A model generated the notes under the pieces. That model ran no database searches. It was not told the DNA's origin and saw only the letters and a program-made list of their open reading frames with translations. 64,000 bases of DNA from Lentinus brumalis (taxonomy: Eukaryota; Basidiomycota; Agaricomycetes; Polyporales; Polyporaceae): positions 620,001-684,000 of the forward strand of contig MARA01000008.1 of assembly GCA_001792895.1 (NCBI GenBank), given 5' to 3'. Of the stretch, positions 1 to 10,373 are shown piece after piece. How positions within the stretch are numbered: position 1 is the first letter of the stretch; every line of letters starts with the position of its first letter. Both the position numbers and the translations under genes were made by a program.

Positions 1-923
1 CACGTTCGGGTTCAGTAGGTCCTTCGTCGTAGCCTGGTTGAGGAGGCGCCGCTAACTTCAGAGTATCCGTAGCGAACGCCATAGCTCAGCTCTTGACCAT
101 CCCACCTTACGCCGTCGCCGCTACTATCCTCGGCATAACTGCGTACATGACGGATAGGCTGCAGAGCCGGGGTGTTTTCGTGGCAGCGGGTTCTGTGATG
201 GGCGCCATAGGCTACGTGTGCGTATTTTGCAGCGTACTTATGTGCAGTGGTCTCAGTCCCTCTAGCTGATCTCCACAAATCCAGACTACTCCTTACGGTG
301 ACAAATAACCATGTCCGGTACTTCGCCACGTTCTGGATCACCAGCGGGACTTACACAGTGAACAATGCAATCATCGCGTGGTGTGAGCGCATTCGACTTT
401 TCTCCGCTGTCATCGTCTAATAACCTATACCATTTCTGTAGTCGCACACAACCTGGGGTCCGAGACGAAGAAGGCAGCGGGGATACCGCTTTACATGGTC
501 ATTGGTCAATGCGGCGCCGTCCTCGGGTCACACCTGTACCCGCTGACCGATGGGCCACGCTATATGTGCGCTCTTCTCCCCTCGGTTTTCAGCGTATACA
601 CATGTCTGATGTCTCGAATGTCAGCATTGGCTTTTCGATCAACTGCGCTCTATATGTTCTCGCGGCAGTCGTCGCGCTCGTGCTCACTGTGAGTCTGCTC
701 TGTTCGCCTGTATTTCGTCGGCGTTGATCTCGTGTACTAGGTATCATACCGAGTCGAAAACAGGAGGAGAGACCGAGTATATGGGAAAGCTGACCCGGAC
801 GCCGTGGTGGATATCTCACAATTAGCAGACAAAGTAAGCGTACTTCGAATGGTGCTCTTCAGGATAGGATAGGTCGACTCAGCTCTTCCCGCACAGGCGC
901 CCCAGTTCCGCTACACACCGTAG
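1..923 (+). CDS. MFS transporter, allantoate-permease (Dal5/ACS) type, 3' part only
   Basis: This is the C-terminal half of a 12-TM major facilitator permease, running in from the left edge. The reading is recovered exon by exon: NAIAQLLTIPPYAVAATILG, then MTDRLQSRG (the cytoplasmic loop), then LTVTNNHVRYFATFWITSGT, NLGSETKKAAGIPLYM, IGFSINCALYVLAAVVALVL and the tail APQFRYTP with a TAG at 921-923. It aligns along its whole length with the next gene, so the two are tandem paralogues. Family knowledge: Dal5-type permeases are proton-coupled carriers of organic anions, ureides or vitamins in the plasma membrane; the substrate cannot be read from sequence. It has an extra intron (about 685-735, GTGAGT...CTAG) between VLTV and SYR that the neighbour lacks. 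The intron at about 19-61 has a non-consensus GTCCTT donor. No stop or frameshift is seen, so it looks functional. Confidence 0.85.
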
Positions 924-1827
924 GGGATGGTGTCAGACAGGGAAGATCTCACATTATCAAGAGGTGCACATTCGAGTCGCTCGAGGAATACAGTCACGTC
1001 TGCTTGGAGATAGAAGGAAGGCTGCGGCCGCCTCAGAAGCGGACGGGCTGCCAGGGGTCTGTTCCATGAGCTCCCCGTGGCAGGCGACAGCGGCGCATGT
1101 CGCTCACAAAGTTCAGCAACTCCTTGATGTGGCGCGGTATCGCGCTGTCAATGCTGTACGACGTGCCCGAAGCTGCGCCTCGGACCGAGCATGCACGAAG
1201 TCTGTGGCAGGAAGACGGCCCGCGAAGCCTGGGTGCGATAGGCGCATCCACGGAGCACTGGCGTGAGGATTCACTCCGGCGGGAAGTCGACCCTGGCGCG
1301 TCCTCGGCGTCGCTGACGTAGCTCATGCAAAGCAAGCATCGGACGCGGGTCCTTTAGGCGTTGATCCAGGCGCAGACATAGCGTTTAGCTGCAAGCAAAC
1401 GACGTGAACTTTTCTGATCTTCGCCAGAAAACTCTCACCTCACTCGAGTATGTAGCCAGAGAAGATCGTTCGTGCATGGGGGCCCGAGGACGGAGTCACG
1501 CTCGTTGCTCTACAGAAGCCGAGCCGGCATAACGACACAGCTTGCTGCCTTCCCCGCAGCGGGGTCCCGCGCGCCTGCGGTTTACACTTCGCGCGAACGT
1601 CCATCTCCGATGACCTTTTCCACATCTGCACACATGGATTTCCGGAAGAACACACTTGACGCGGGTCCGCGGATTGTCGCTGGTCAACTGACCGCAGGGA
1701 CGCCCAGGAACGGACGGATGGAGTCAAGCGTGATGCACTGGCATATAAGTAGCGTTATGCATTCGTTGACATGCTGGCGGCCTGCGTCAACTCCTTGTTC
1801 ATCCCCACCAACTGACGACACCGCGCG
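924..1827. other. Intergenic region upstream of the second MFS gene
   Basis: About 0.9 kb lies between the two tandem permease genes. Open frames of up to 100 codons occur on both strands, but none resembles a known protein or keeps splice-consistent extensions. It probably holds the terminator of the first gene and the promoter of the second. Confidence 0.5.
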
Positions 1828-4169
1828 ATGTCGGCCGAGGAGAAGAGGCACTCGTCCATCGAGGAGAAGGCGGATAGCGTCGATGCCCGCGTTGCGCTCG
1901 TCCCCGCACACACGCCGGAGGAAGAGAGGCGGTTGGTGCGGAAATTGGACATGCGTATCATGCCCATAGCTTGCATCATGTACCTCTTTGCATGTGAGTA
2001 CTCTATCTCTACGAGGAAGCAGGACAGTGTTCATGTCTTGATGGGCAGATCTGGACAGAACAAACCTGGGCAATGCGCGCCTACAAGGTTTACCTAAAGA
2101 CATCCTCCATGGCGATCCCACCGGAGTCCTCTTCGACTGGGTTAACTCAGCGTTCTTCTTCTCATACGTGCGTCCTGCCCTAGGCTTCGGGCTACAGTCA
2201 TCCTCATACCAGAGTCTGTCCAGATTCTCTGTCAAATTCCCGCAACAGTCATCTCGAAGCTCTTCCCTCCTAGAATATGGTTGGGTTGCGCAGCAATTGG
2301 CTGGGGTATATGTTCCGTGCTCATGGTGCGTACTCCTTTGGCTCTGCATGCGCCCAGGATTTCCCCTTCCGAGTCATGATCTTGTATCTGCGGGCCGCGT
2401 CGTTTCTGGCCGGGCCGGCATCCGACTATGTCTAGCGCCCGCCATTGCCAACGTGCGCCCGAATCTGTGTTCGCTTTGATATGGAACATGACGGCGTAGG
2501 GTAGCAGTTGTGCCAGCGTTGTGAAGAATAGGACATGTATACGACTTCATTACTTTTTTCCTTCCCTCACGACAACTGTTGCTCACTTCCATGTCGGCAG
2601 GCGACGTCATTCAACTTCGCTGGATTGTTTGTGGCCCGTGTGGGCCTCGGAGTATTTGAGGCATGCTTTGGCCCCGGCATCCCCCTATACATGTGTGCGT
2701 CGCTCTGCCCATATGATATGTCATATGCCGACTCACGTCGCTTCGCCTTCCCTAGCCTTCTTCTACACAAAAGAGGAAATGGGGATGCGGATGGCCTACT
2801 GGTTTGGGTTTGCAGCGGTCGCAGGCGCATTCGGTGGCCTGATTGCGTTTGGGGTCCAGCACGTCCATGCATCCGTGGCGAATTGGAAACTCCTGTTCAT
2901 CATCGAGGGTCTGCCGACCGTCTTGATCGGTGTGCTGTGCTTGTGGGTCTTGCCAAACCGCCCGGAGGAGACGACGATGTTCAATGAGAAGGAGCGCGAG
3001 ATTGCACTTGACCGAGCGAACCGCGGAATCAAGGCGGATACTGGACGTGTCATCAACAGACGTCAGTGGTCTCGCTCTCGATGTTTCCCCGTCCGCTGAC
3101 GATTCATGTACAACAGAACACATAAGTGACGCCTTCAAGGACTGGAGGGTACGTGGTCTCGCATGTCTCGCCTCTAGAAGGGAACTCACGTAACCTTCGT
3201 TTGCGGACAGATATATGCAGCCGGGGTTATGTACTTCGGAGCGAACTGTGCGCTCGCTTCGATCTCGGCCTTCCTGCCCACCATCATAACGACTTTTGGG
3301 TACAGTGGGTCTACCTCTCTGAGCATCGAGAAGTCAGAGACTGATCCGTCCCCCTTAGCGAACGCCCTCGCGCAGTTGCTCACTGTCCCGCCGTACGCGG
3401 TTGCGGCTGTCTTCCTATGTTTGAACTCATACGTGTCTGACCGACTCCAGAGTCGGGGCCCGTTCGTGGCCTACGTCAGCGTAGTAGCCGCCGTGGGCTA
3501 TGTGTGAGTCTGAGTGTCCCTCTCGGCCCTAATCACGCAGCGCTAATATCGACGGTCATCTCACGCGCCTTCAGACTGTTGCTCACCGTCCCGAGCAACA
3601 ACCACGTCCGCTACTTCGCGACCTTCTGCATCGTCAGCGGAACGTATACGATGATTGGGATCATCATCGCATGGTGTACGTCTCGACTTAGTCTAGGCCG
3701 ATCGTCATGACTGACCGACTGCATGCATGCATAGTCGCACACAACCTGGGCTCGGAGACGAAGAAGGCTACGGGTATCCCGATGTACATGGCCATCGGGC
3801 AGTGCGGGAGCGTTCTCGGCTCGCATCTCTACCCTTCCACGGAAGGTCCGCGCTACATGTCAGTCTGTTCACTCCTGGCCCCGCTGCGATCTCACGCTGA
3901 TGCGGCTTCTGTGACCTTTATAGCAAAGGGTTTGCCGTCACATGCGCGCTGCAGTTCGTCGCTGCGCTCGCTGCGATTGTGCTCACGGTCTCGTATCGCA
4001 TGGAGAACAGGAGGAGAGACAGGAAGCACGGCAGTCCTGTTCCGAACGCGACTGTCGACACGACCGAGCTCGCGGACAAGGTAGACGTTCATCTGATATG
4101 CTAGGATTTGTACCCCGACTGACGCTCCATTCGGATTTGCAGGCTCCTGATTTCCGCTATGTGCCATGA
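1828..4169 (+). CDS. MFS transporter, allantoate-permease (Dal5/ACS) type
   Basis: A complete permease gene starting at ATG 1828 (MSAEEKRHSSIEEK) with a hydrophilic N-tail, then the start of TM1 (LDMRIMPIACIMYLF). Later exons give LFDWVNSAFFFSY, the loop ILCQIPATVISKLFPPRIW, FEACFGPGIPLY, FFYTKEEMGMRMAYWFGFAA and the central cytoplasmic loop (LPNRPEETTMF...). The second bundle follows (MYFGANCALASISAFLPTI, LLTVPPYAVAAVFL, YVSDRLQSRGPF, NNHVRYFATFCIVSGTYTM, GSETKKATGIPMYMAIGQ), ending APDFRYVP with a TGA at 4167-4169. About nine short introns are needed. One between SVLM and ATSFNF is about 274 nt, far longer than the rest. The family (anion:cation symporters such as Dal5, Tna1, Vht1) imports small organic anions or amides. 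The substrate is not predictable. The DRLQSRG and GSETKKATG motifs are shared with the upstream copy. Confidence 0.9.
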
Positions 4170-4858
4170 TCAGCTTGAACATCTCGTGGCATCAGGATCC
4201 TTATATCGAGCCACACTGAGATTTCGCGCGTCACACCAGTAGCCAAAGATGCGATGTATGACTAGTCTACTCCGCACTGGCGACGGCAGGTTTGCCGCTT
4301 ACTTCTAATGGGGCAGAGACTACTAGTGCGTGCGACTGAAGCTTGAGGCTCACCTCTCAGTGTCTGTGCTGGATAACTCACAGGTTGTGTCCTGTCTCGT
4401 CCCCATACTGGTTACTTGCCTTTGTGTGACGAGGCAGGACGCCCCCTATGATACACGCGGCTGGCTAGGAGAGTACCGTATTACGACATGGGTCCTACAC
4501 TGCAGCATTGCAGGTGGTAGTGCGTACACGTCCGGTGTTCCGATCACTTCGCTTCCAGAGTCGAATCTGAGTCCGCTGTCTGTACATGTGGTTGGGCTAA
4601 GCTGTGTCTTGCCGCACTATTTCAGTCTTGTCTAGTATGTCCCGCTGCACCGCCGGCCTAAGTACCGGTTGGGTACGCAAGCCATCCGACAGCGATCAGT
4701 GTTCCCAGTCCGAATTTCAACCAGCGGGACGCGGTACGTCCCGGGCGAGTCTGTTAAAAGCGAGCAGCCCTTGTTTCCCTGGCGCAAGCACTTAATCCTG
4801 CATAGTTGGTTCTCCCCAACAACTTACCAACATTCACAGAGTCAGGCTAAACCTCACC
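4170..4858. other. Intergenic spacer
   Basis: About 0.7 kb with no convincing coding sequence. An open frame at 4330-4635 has no recognisable content. The tail probably holds the promoter of the gene starting at 4859. Confidence 0.5.
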
Positions 4859-6136
4859 ATGTTCACAGACTTTGCACCGTCGAATCTCCCATGCGTCGAA
4901 GAGGCCTTTTATCTGGTGGACTACGTGAACTTTAAGCCCTATGTAGACAAGCTACTTGCCGACACTACCATCTCCGACGCAGAGCTCGAGGTGCGCGCAC
5001 GTAAACACCTCAAAGTCCTCGACGATCCGCGCTGCGTCGTGTTCAACAGGCCATACTGGACGACCGACGCCAGCAGCCTCGATCAGGGAGATTTCTCCAC
5101 AAAACGAGCCTTCGAGGCCATGTACGCGACTGCGGACGACCTTGGGCTGGAGCACGCCCGGAGATACGTCTCCGCTTGCATTTGTGCGTGCGCATGGGTC
5201 TTTGAAGGCTCCGAACATCCGATATCCCCGAATACGACAAGGAAGGGAAAGGCGTTGTCTGTCCTTGCCTGCGATGTATGGCTTGCCCGCATCTGGCCCT
5301 GTCGTAAGGACCCGCTGCTTACTTTAGAACGGTTGGAAGTAACATTGCTGACATCCTGTCGTAGTACTCAGCAATAGGTCCGCGAAGTCGCCCTTTCCAG
5401 TGTCAAACCTGAGCAACGCGAAGGCGTCTGGCACAATGACTCCCCTCGATGTCACGGTAGTGCCCATCTGCGATCCAACTCTGCCAAGGGTAGAATATTT
5501 CTAATTCTTTCTAGTCCGGACATCTCACATCTCGATCATCTACAGCACTCATTGCTTTGCGAATGGACCATCGACTTTGCCAAGCACTACCTGGGCATTG
5601 ACCTGACTTCGATGAAGGTGGACAGCCCCAGGCTGAGTGAATCCTTGTTGCTCGACCGCTGCAGCGACGCCTTATTCGGCTACCTCTGGAACTTGAGCTT
5701 GAGGCCTACCGAGGTGAGTCCAAGTAGACGTCGGCTTTTTAAATCATGGGCTCATGTGCACCCTTTGCATTACCCGCAGATTGCGCATCAATACAGGATG
5801 GCTGAGAGCATCCCCGCCGGGTTCACGGAGAAGCGCAAGGCACGTGAAGGTAGCTCCGTCACCGTCGTCGATCACATCCCGGTGATTCCACCGGCAACTG
5901 GCCTCAGATCCTACGTGCAGGCGATCCAAGAGGGTATCTGGGGATTGTGCAGCTCATTCGGCTTCGAGTCCTTGGGAAGCCCTGATATGGTCACTCTACC
6001 GAGTCAGGAGGCGTTGCGCATGCACGCTGCCTACGCCAGCTTCATGCACCAGTCGGGGATGCTTTCCTCACCCGCTGGCTTCCGGAGAAATCTAGTCGAA
6101 GTGTTTGATCAAACGTTCACGCACAGCTACTACTAA
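4859..6136 (+). CDS. Hypothetical protein, multi-exon, family not recognised
   Basis: ATG 4859 opens a good coding exon (MFTDFAPSNLPCVEEAFYLV...) through HVNTSKS-free frame text such as FNRPYWTTDASSLDQGDF and AFEAMYATADDLGLEHARRY. After one or two introns (about 5180-5377) a short exon VREVALSSVKPEQREGVWHN follows. Then comes LLCEWTIDFAKHYLGIDLTS, LLDRCSDALFGYLWNLSLRP, an intron (5714-5779), IAHQYRMAESIPAGFTEKRK, and a final stretch ending VEVFDQTFTHSYY with a TAA at 6134-6136. The predicted protein is soluble, alpha-rich and roughly 350-380 residues. I looked for terpene-synthase aspartate motifs, Rossmann glycines, P450 and dioxygenase signatures and saw none. It may be a lineage-specific gene. 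It is transcribed in the same direction as the MFS pair. Confidence 0.6.
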
Positions 6137-6579
6137 GTAGTAGATTGTCCCCTTCATCGGCTGTGTTGTCTTCCTGGGTCTTGTGATAATCAATCTCGCG
6201 TTTGGAGGTTGGCACAAGTTACCGGTGGCGCACGGACTTTGGCGAACCAGTCAGCATGTACTCAGTAGAACTCCTTTGTTTGCGTCCGATACGATATAGT
6301 GGCTCATGCCCGCGATCCTCACCACGATTTCAAACGTCCAAGGGGATATGGAGCTGCTCCCATTGGGCTCGAAGGACGCCATACCATCCTGATCCCGCTT
6401 CTTCAGACGTAGGGAGGAAACATGCGGGTCGGACGACGCTGGGACATCGTCCGCGAAAAGGATGGTCATGCGTGGATACCTTGGAAGTTGTGTTCATCAA
6501 TTGCTGGCGGTGTTCGGTATCGTGACAATCTGACATGTAGTAATAATTGAACATACACCTAACTCCTTGTCCACCGTGG

Positions 6580-8302
6580 CTATGCCTCGTCATACCTATT
6601 GGTACAATACTCGCCTCTATATGCACGGATGGTCTCAATCAGCATGGTGGCCGCGATCGGAAAGGAAAAGTATCGCTGACTGACCTTATCCTTCGCAGTG
6701 AGATCCATCTCCTCTCTGACAATTATCAGCTTCGCAGTCTCGCTGTCCAGCTCTTCCATCCCCATCTCTCCATCTCCACGGCCCAACGTACGCCAACCGC
6801 CGTCTTGGAGCCACTGCTCACGAGCGTCATGGACGCTCTCGTCGATGTACCCGCTGTTCGTCACGAAGACGTACTGCAAGGATGGATTCCCGTGCGACAG
6901 TGTAGCCGCCGCAGCTGGAAGATCTGTATCCCGTATACTCTTGATGAGACCCTGGGAGTCAACGGGACTGCCCGCGGCAGTCGTGCCAATTGGGCCGCGG
7001 ATGTCGCAATGAAATACGACGCGTAGGTGAGTCAGACGCAGATGTCTGATCGAGGCGGATAGCACCTTCTGTGTAACGCGGATCACTTTTAGCGATGTAT
7101 GCATGACATGGAGGGATACGCACCCATAGCACCCCAGAACGCAACTGCAGGCTCGCATTGAAGCTGGAGTTGCGCCGCCATGTCTTGCCGTCGATATAGT
7201 ACAGGCACAACGTCAGATGCGTGAGGGTTTCCTTTGCCTGCTGTGGCACCAACTTCTCCAGAATGGCCAGACCTTGTGAGATTTCTACCGAGAGATAGAG
7301 CTGAGCAGGAGGGTTGTCACTCAGTGCGGACACGATGTGGTGCTTTGAGGAGGCGACACAGTGATCTACGACCACCCGGCGAAGTGGACAAACCAGGCCC
7401 AAGACGTACAAGGTATTCGCATCGCAAATGAGCTCGTCAATGCCCTTCCAGGAACCGTCCCTCTGGCTCCGTATGTTCCGTTCGCGGACGCGTTCGTAGT
7501 CAATGGATGACCAGTCGTAAATTTCCAGTGGTCCGAGTACGAGGGATTCAAGGGCAGGGAACCATCGGAGAAGGATGGCAAGATCCGGGGTGCCGTCGAT
7601 GGTAATTATGTTGAGAGAGTGCACAAACGTGCAAGGGGTGACTGTAAACAAATCCGTGTCCGTTAGCTCCTCTGGGAAGTTCACGGTACCCAGCTCTAGC
7701 AGTCGCAGGGTCGGGATCAAATGAGAGAGATATGCGCTGATGCGAGATGGAGTGCAATAGTCGTCATCGTCGAGACTGATGAAACCGGTGCGGAGGGTCC
7801 GTATAGGTGAGCGAATCTTCTCAACGAGGGTGTGTGGCGCCTTGTCGTCGTAGCCATCAACACGGAGTTCTCGCAAGGTGCTCAGTCCTTCAAGGGCAAC
7901 CCGCAGATCTGACTGCGCGCCCGGGAGATGAGACACGTATGACGGCAGCGACAAGGTGTGCAAGTTACGCGTCCTGGAAAGAATCTCGCACAGGAGAGTT
8001 TCTAGCTCTTGGCAATTGGGTTCTTCCTGGACGTTTGAGGTCCATATGTCGAGAGCGCGGACATGTGATCCCCGCGCTGCTGCGTCGACGGAGAGGAAAT
8101 CATGGAACCTTCGAATCGATAGCTCGTCCTTGAGTTGTATTGGTGCCATGTTCAGCAACCGTCGTAATGCCATGGACCGCACAGTTGAGCTGACGAGCGA
8201 CAGCGTAAGCACGTCGGAGCGCTCCTCCACGAAGTCGATCGTCGTCTGCAGAATGTCCAAATTGAGGCAGGTGGCTCTGCATGGGACCACTGAATATATC
8301 AT
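6580..8302 (-). CDS. F-box-like / leucine-rich-repeat protein
   Basis: Exon 1 (8302-7124) begins at ATG and gives an N-terminal F-box-like helix region (LNLDILQTTIDFVEERSDVL, SLVSSTVRSMALRRLLNMAP). Irregular leucine-rich repeats follow (LHTLSLPSYVSHLPG, LSTLRELRVDGYDD, LIPTLRLLELGTVNFPEEL, LLRWFPALESLVLGPLEI). Exon 2 (7068-6580) starts KVLSASIRHLRLTHLRVVF and is acidic near its end. The 3' splice site was placed at 7069 because this frame, not the alternative one, is conserved in the decayed neighbour. The product is about 555 aa. Such Agaricomycete F-box/LRR proteins are thought to be substrate receptors of SCF ubiquitin ligases; no target can be inferred. It is a tandem duplicate of the pseudogene at 8586-9906. 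A further intron near 6690 is possible and would change the last 30 residues. Confidence 0.7.
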
Positions 8303-8585
8303 CTGCGTATGACATTCATGAGCAGTGGGGAGGAAAATGTGAGGAGGACCAACTCACGGTGGCGGCGCGGACAGAGCGTATTTGTGTTCTTTGGGCCTAA
8401 TAGCGGTATGTTCAGCACGAATGATTCAGAATTGGTGAGCCCTATGGGTCGGCGATTTATGAGCGAAACTGAGCAAAACTTGCCTGGGTGGTTTGGTGGT
8501 TTGAGTCGTCCCGATCGCTGTCAACCATGCAACTGCCGACTCGCCAATTTGATTCGGAACCAGGACTGCCCAGCGGAAGATTCTG

Positions 8586-9906
8586 CTATCTGTGGCGGTA
8601 TAATGCAGGGCATGTTGCCGCAGCAGTCCGAAGATCGACATTCCGTGCACTATCGATCAGCCCCTCCCAGTATGCAGGCGTGCCATCTGGGTCGCGTATG
8701 TCGCAATAAAAGATGACGCGTAGGTGAGTCACTGGCAGACGCAGATGTCTGATAGAGGCGGGAATCAACTTCTACGGAAGATAGGACATACGCACCCAGA
8801 ACACGCCGCCCCGCAGGTGCAGGACCGTTTTGAAGCTAGCACGATCAACCCAACCGGGAAGAGAGGTGTCCTCGGAGTAGTAGTGCAGGCAAATCGTCAA
8901 ATGAGTCAGGTTTCCCTTGCCCTGTTGCGGGAACGATTGCTCGAGCACGTCCAGACCGCGTTAGAGGTCGATAGAAAGACAGAGCTGAGCCAGCGGGTTG
9001 TCAGTGAGCGCTGCCATGATGTGCCTCTTCGACGTTTAGGAGAAACCATCCAGAACCACCCAGCGGAGCGGACAAACGAGTCCAATGACATAGAGGGTAT
9101 TCGCGTCGCATATGCGTTCGTCAAGGCACTTCCAAGAGCCGCCCTTCTGGCTTCGTATGTTCCGTTCGCCGACGCGTTTGTAATCTGCCTCTTCGACCTC
9201 TATGGGCCCGAGTTCGAGGGACTTCTCAAGGGCGAGAAACCATCGAAGAAGGATAGAGAGGTCACAGGTGGGGCCCTCGATGGAAATGATGCTGAGAGAG
9301 TAGACAGACGTGCAAGGGTCGACGGCAAGCGACCCTTCTGAGAGCTCCACGATGCCCAGCTCCAGAACCTGTAGGGTCGGTATCAAAGGAGAGAGGTATG
9401 ATTTAATGTAAGCCGGATTGCAGTGCTCGCCATACCAACTGCTAGAATTGATGATGTTGCAACGGAGAATGCGAAGGGGTGAGCGAATCTTCTCAACGAG
9501 GACGTGCGGCGCGTAGTCGACCTCGCCGTCGACAGTGAGTTCTCGCAGGGTGCTGAGTCGTTCAAGGGTTGTCCTCAAGTCCGAGTCCTCGCCGCGGTGA
9601 TGGTACATTTATTGTGGCAGCGACAAGGTGCGCAAGTCGGGCAACGTAGCCAGAATGTCGCATAGAAGAGATTCTAGCTCTTGTCGATTGGGATCACCCC
9701 TAGCTCTATATGTCCATATGTCGAGAGAGCGAACGGATAATCCACGTGTTGCTGCGTCGACATTCAGATATGCATGGAATCTGCGTATCGAGTGCTCGTC
9801 CTTGAGACATATTGGCGCCATGCTGAGCAGCCGTCGTATCGCCATAGACCGCACACTTGAGTTCACGAGAGACAGCTTCCTGTAGGATGTCCAGATTGAG
9901 GCCCAT
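8586..9906 (-). pseudogene. Decayed tandem copy of the F-box-like gene
   Basis: This region aligns with 8302-6580 over most of its length but cannot encode a full protein. The start (GLNLDILQ) is followed by a deletion of about 38 nt relative to the intact copy, which shifts frame before LSLVNSSVRSMAIRRLLSMA. In-frame stops then occur at about 9606-9611 (LSLPQ-stop), about 9036 (VVLDGFS-stop) and about 8965 (CLSIDL-stop, inside the segment equivalent to YLSVEISQG). Conserved stretches include ALTDNPLAQLCLSIDL, QQGKGNLTHLTICLHYY and PASIRHLRLPVTHLRVIFYC. The splice site before the last exon is still visible. Multiple independent lesions rule out a single sequencing error. Confidence 0.85.
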
Positions 9907-10373
9907 GACCTTTACCGGCGGCGGAGAGAACGCCATCTGTCCACGATGCGCATGAATGCTGGGACTCGGAGATATGTTAGAACGACTACGTACGGCTATA
10001 CGGCCCACGTAAGACACGGACACGAGTGGCCCGAGTGCGCCGTCCCTGCGGAGCCACCCAGTCTGTTTCCTTCTGCTGTCGTGTATGCGTGTATGTCAAC
10101 GAACCGTCTGAGCAGATTTTTGACAGTGAGGGCGAAACGCTTCGTCGGTGGTAGTGATGGTTGGGAGCTGAGAGCTGAGAGACAGGAGCGCTCATAGACG
10201 CCCGCCCGTCTGAGGAGGAAGGGTAAAATTCGACGTTTGAACGCGGCCGCACAGATTTGCTATCAATACAGACTATACAGTCCCCCAAATAACTTTGAGA
10301 ACTGTAGAAGAATTCTGTGTACACGATGATGGTATTCGTCGACTCATTCATTGGCAGGCTACTGCAGGCTGAT
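9907..10373. other. Intergenic spacer
   Basis: Between the F-box pseudogene and the 3' end of the CYP505 gene. Several open frames exist but none has recognisable content. Confidence 0.5.

Noticed and set aside
12..341. Minus-strand 109-codon frame at the left edge
   Set aside because: It is antisense to well-aligned MFS exons on the plus strand.
4859..6136. Terpene synthase assignment for the orphan gene
   Set aside because: No DDxxD/E or NSE-type metal-binding motif could be found in any exon.
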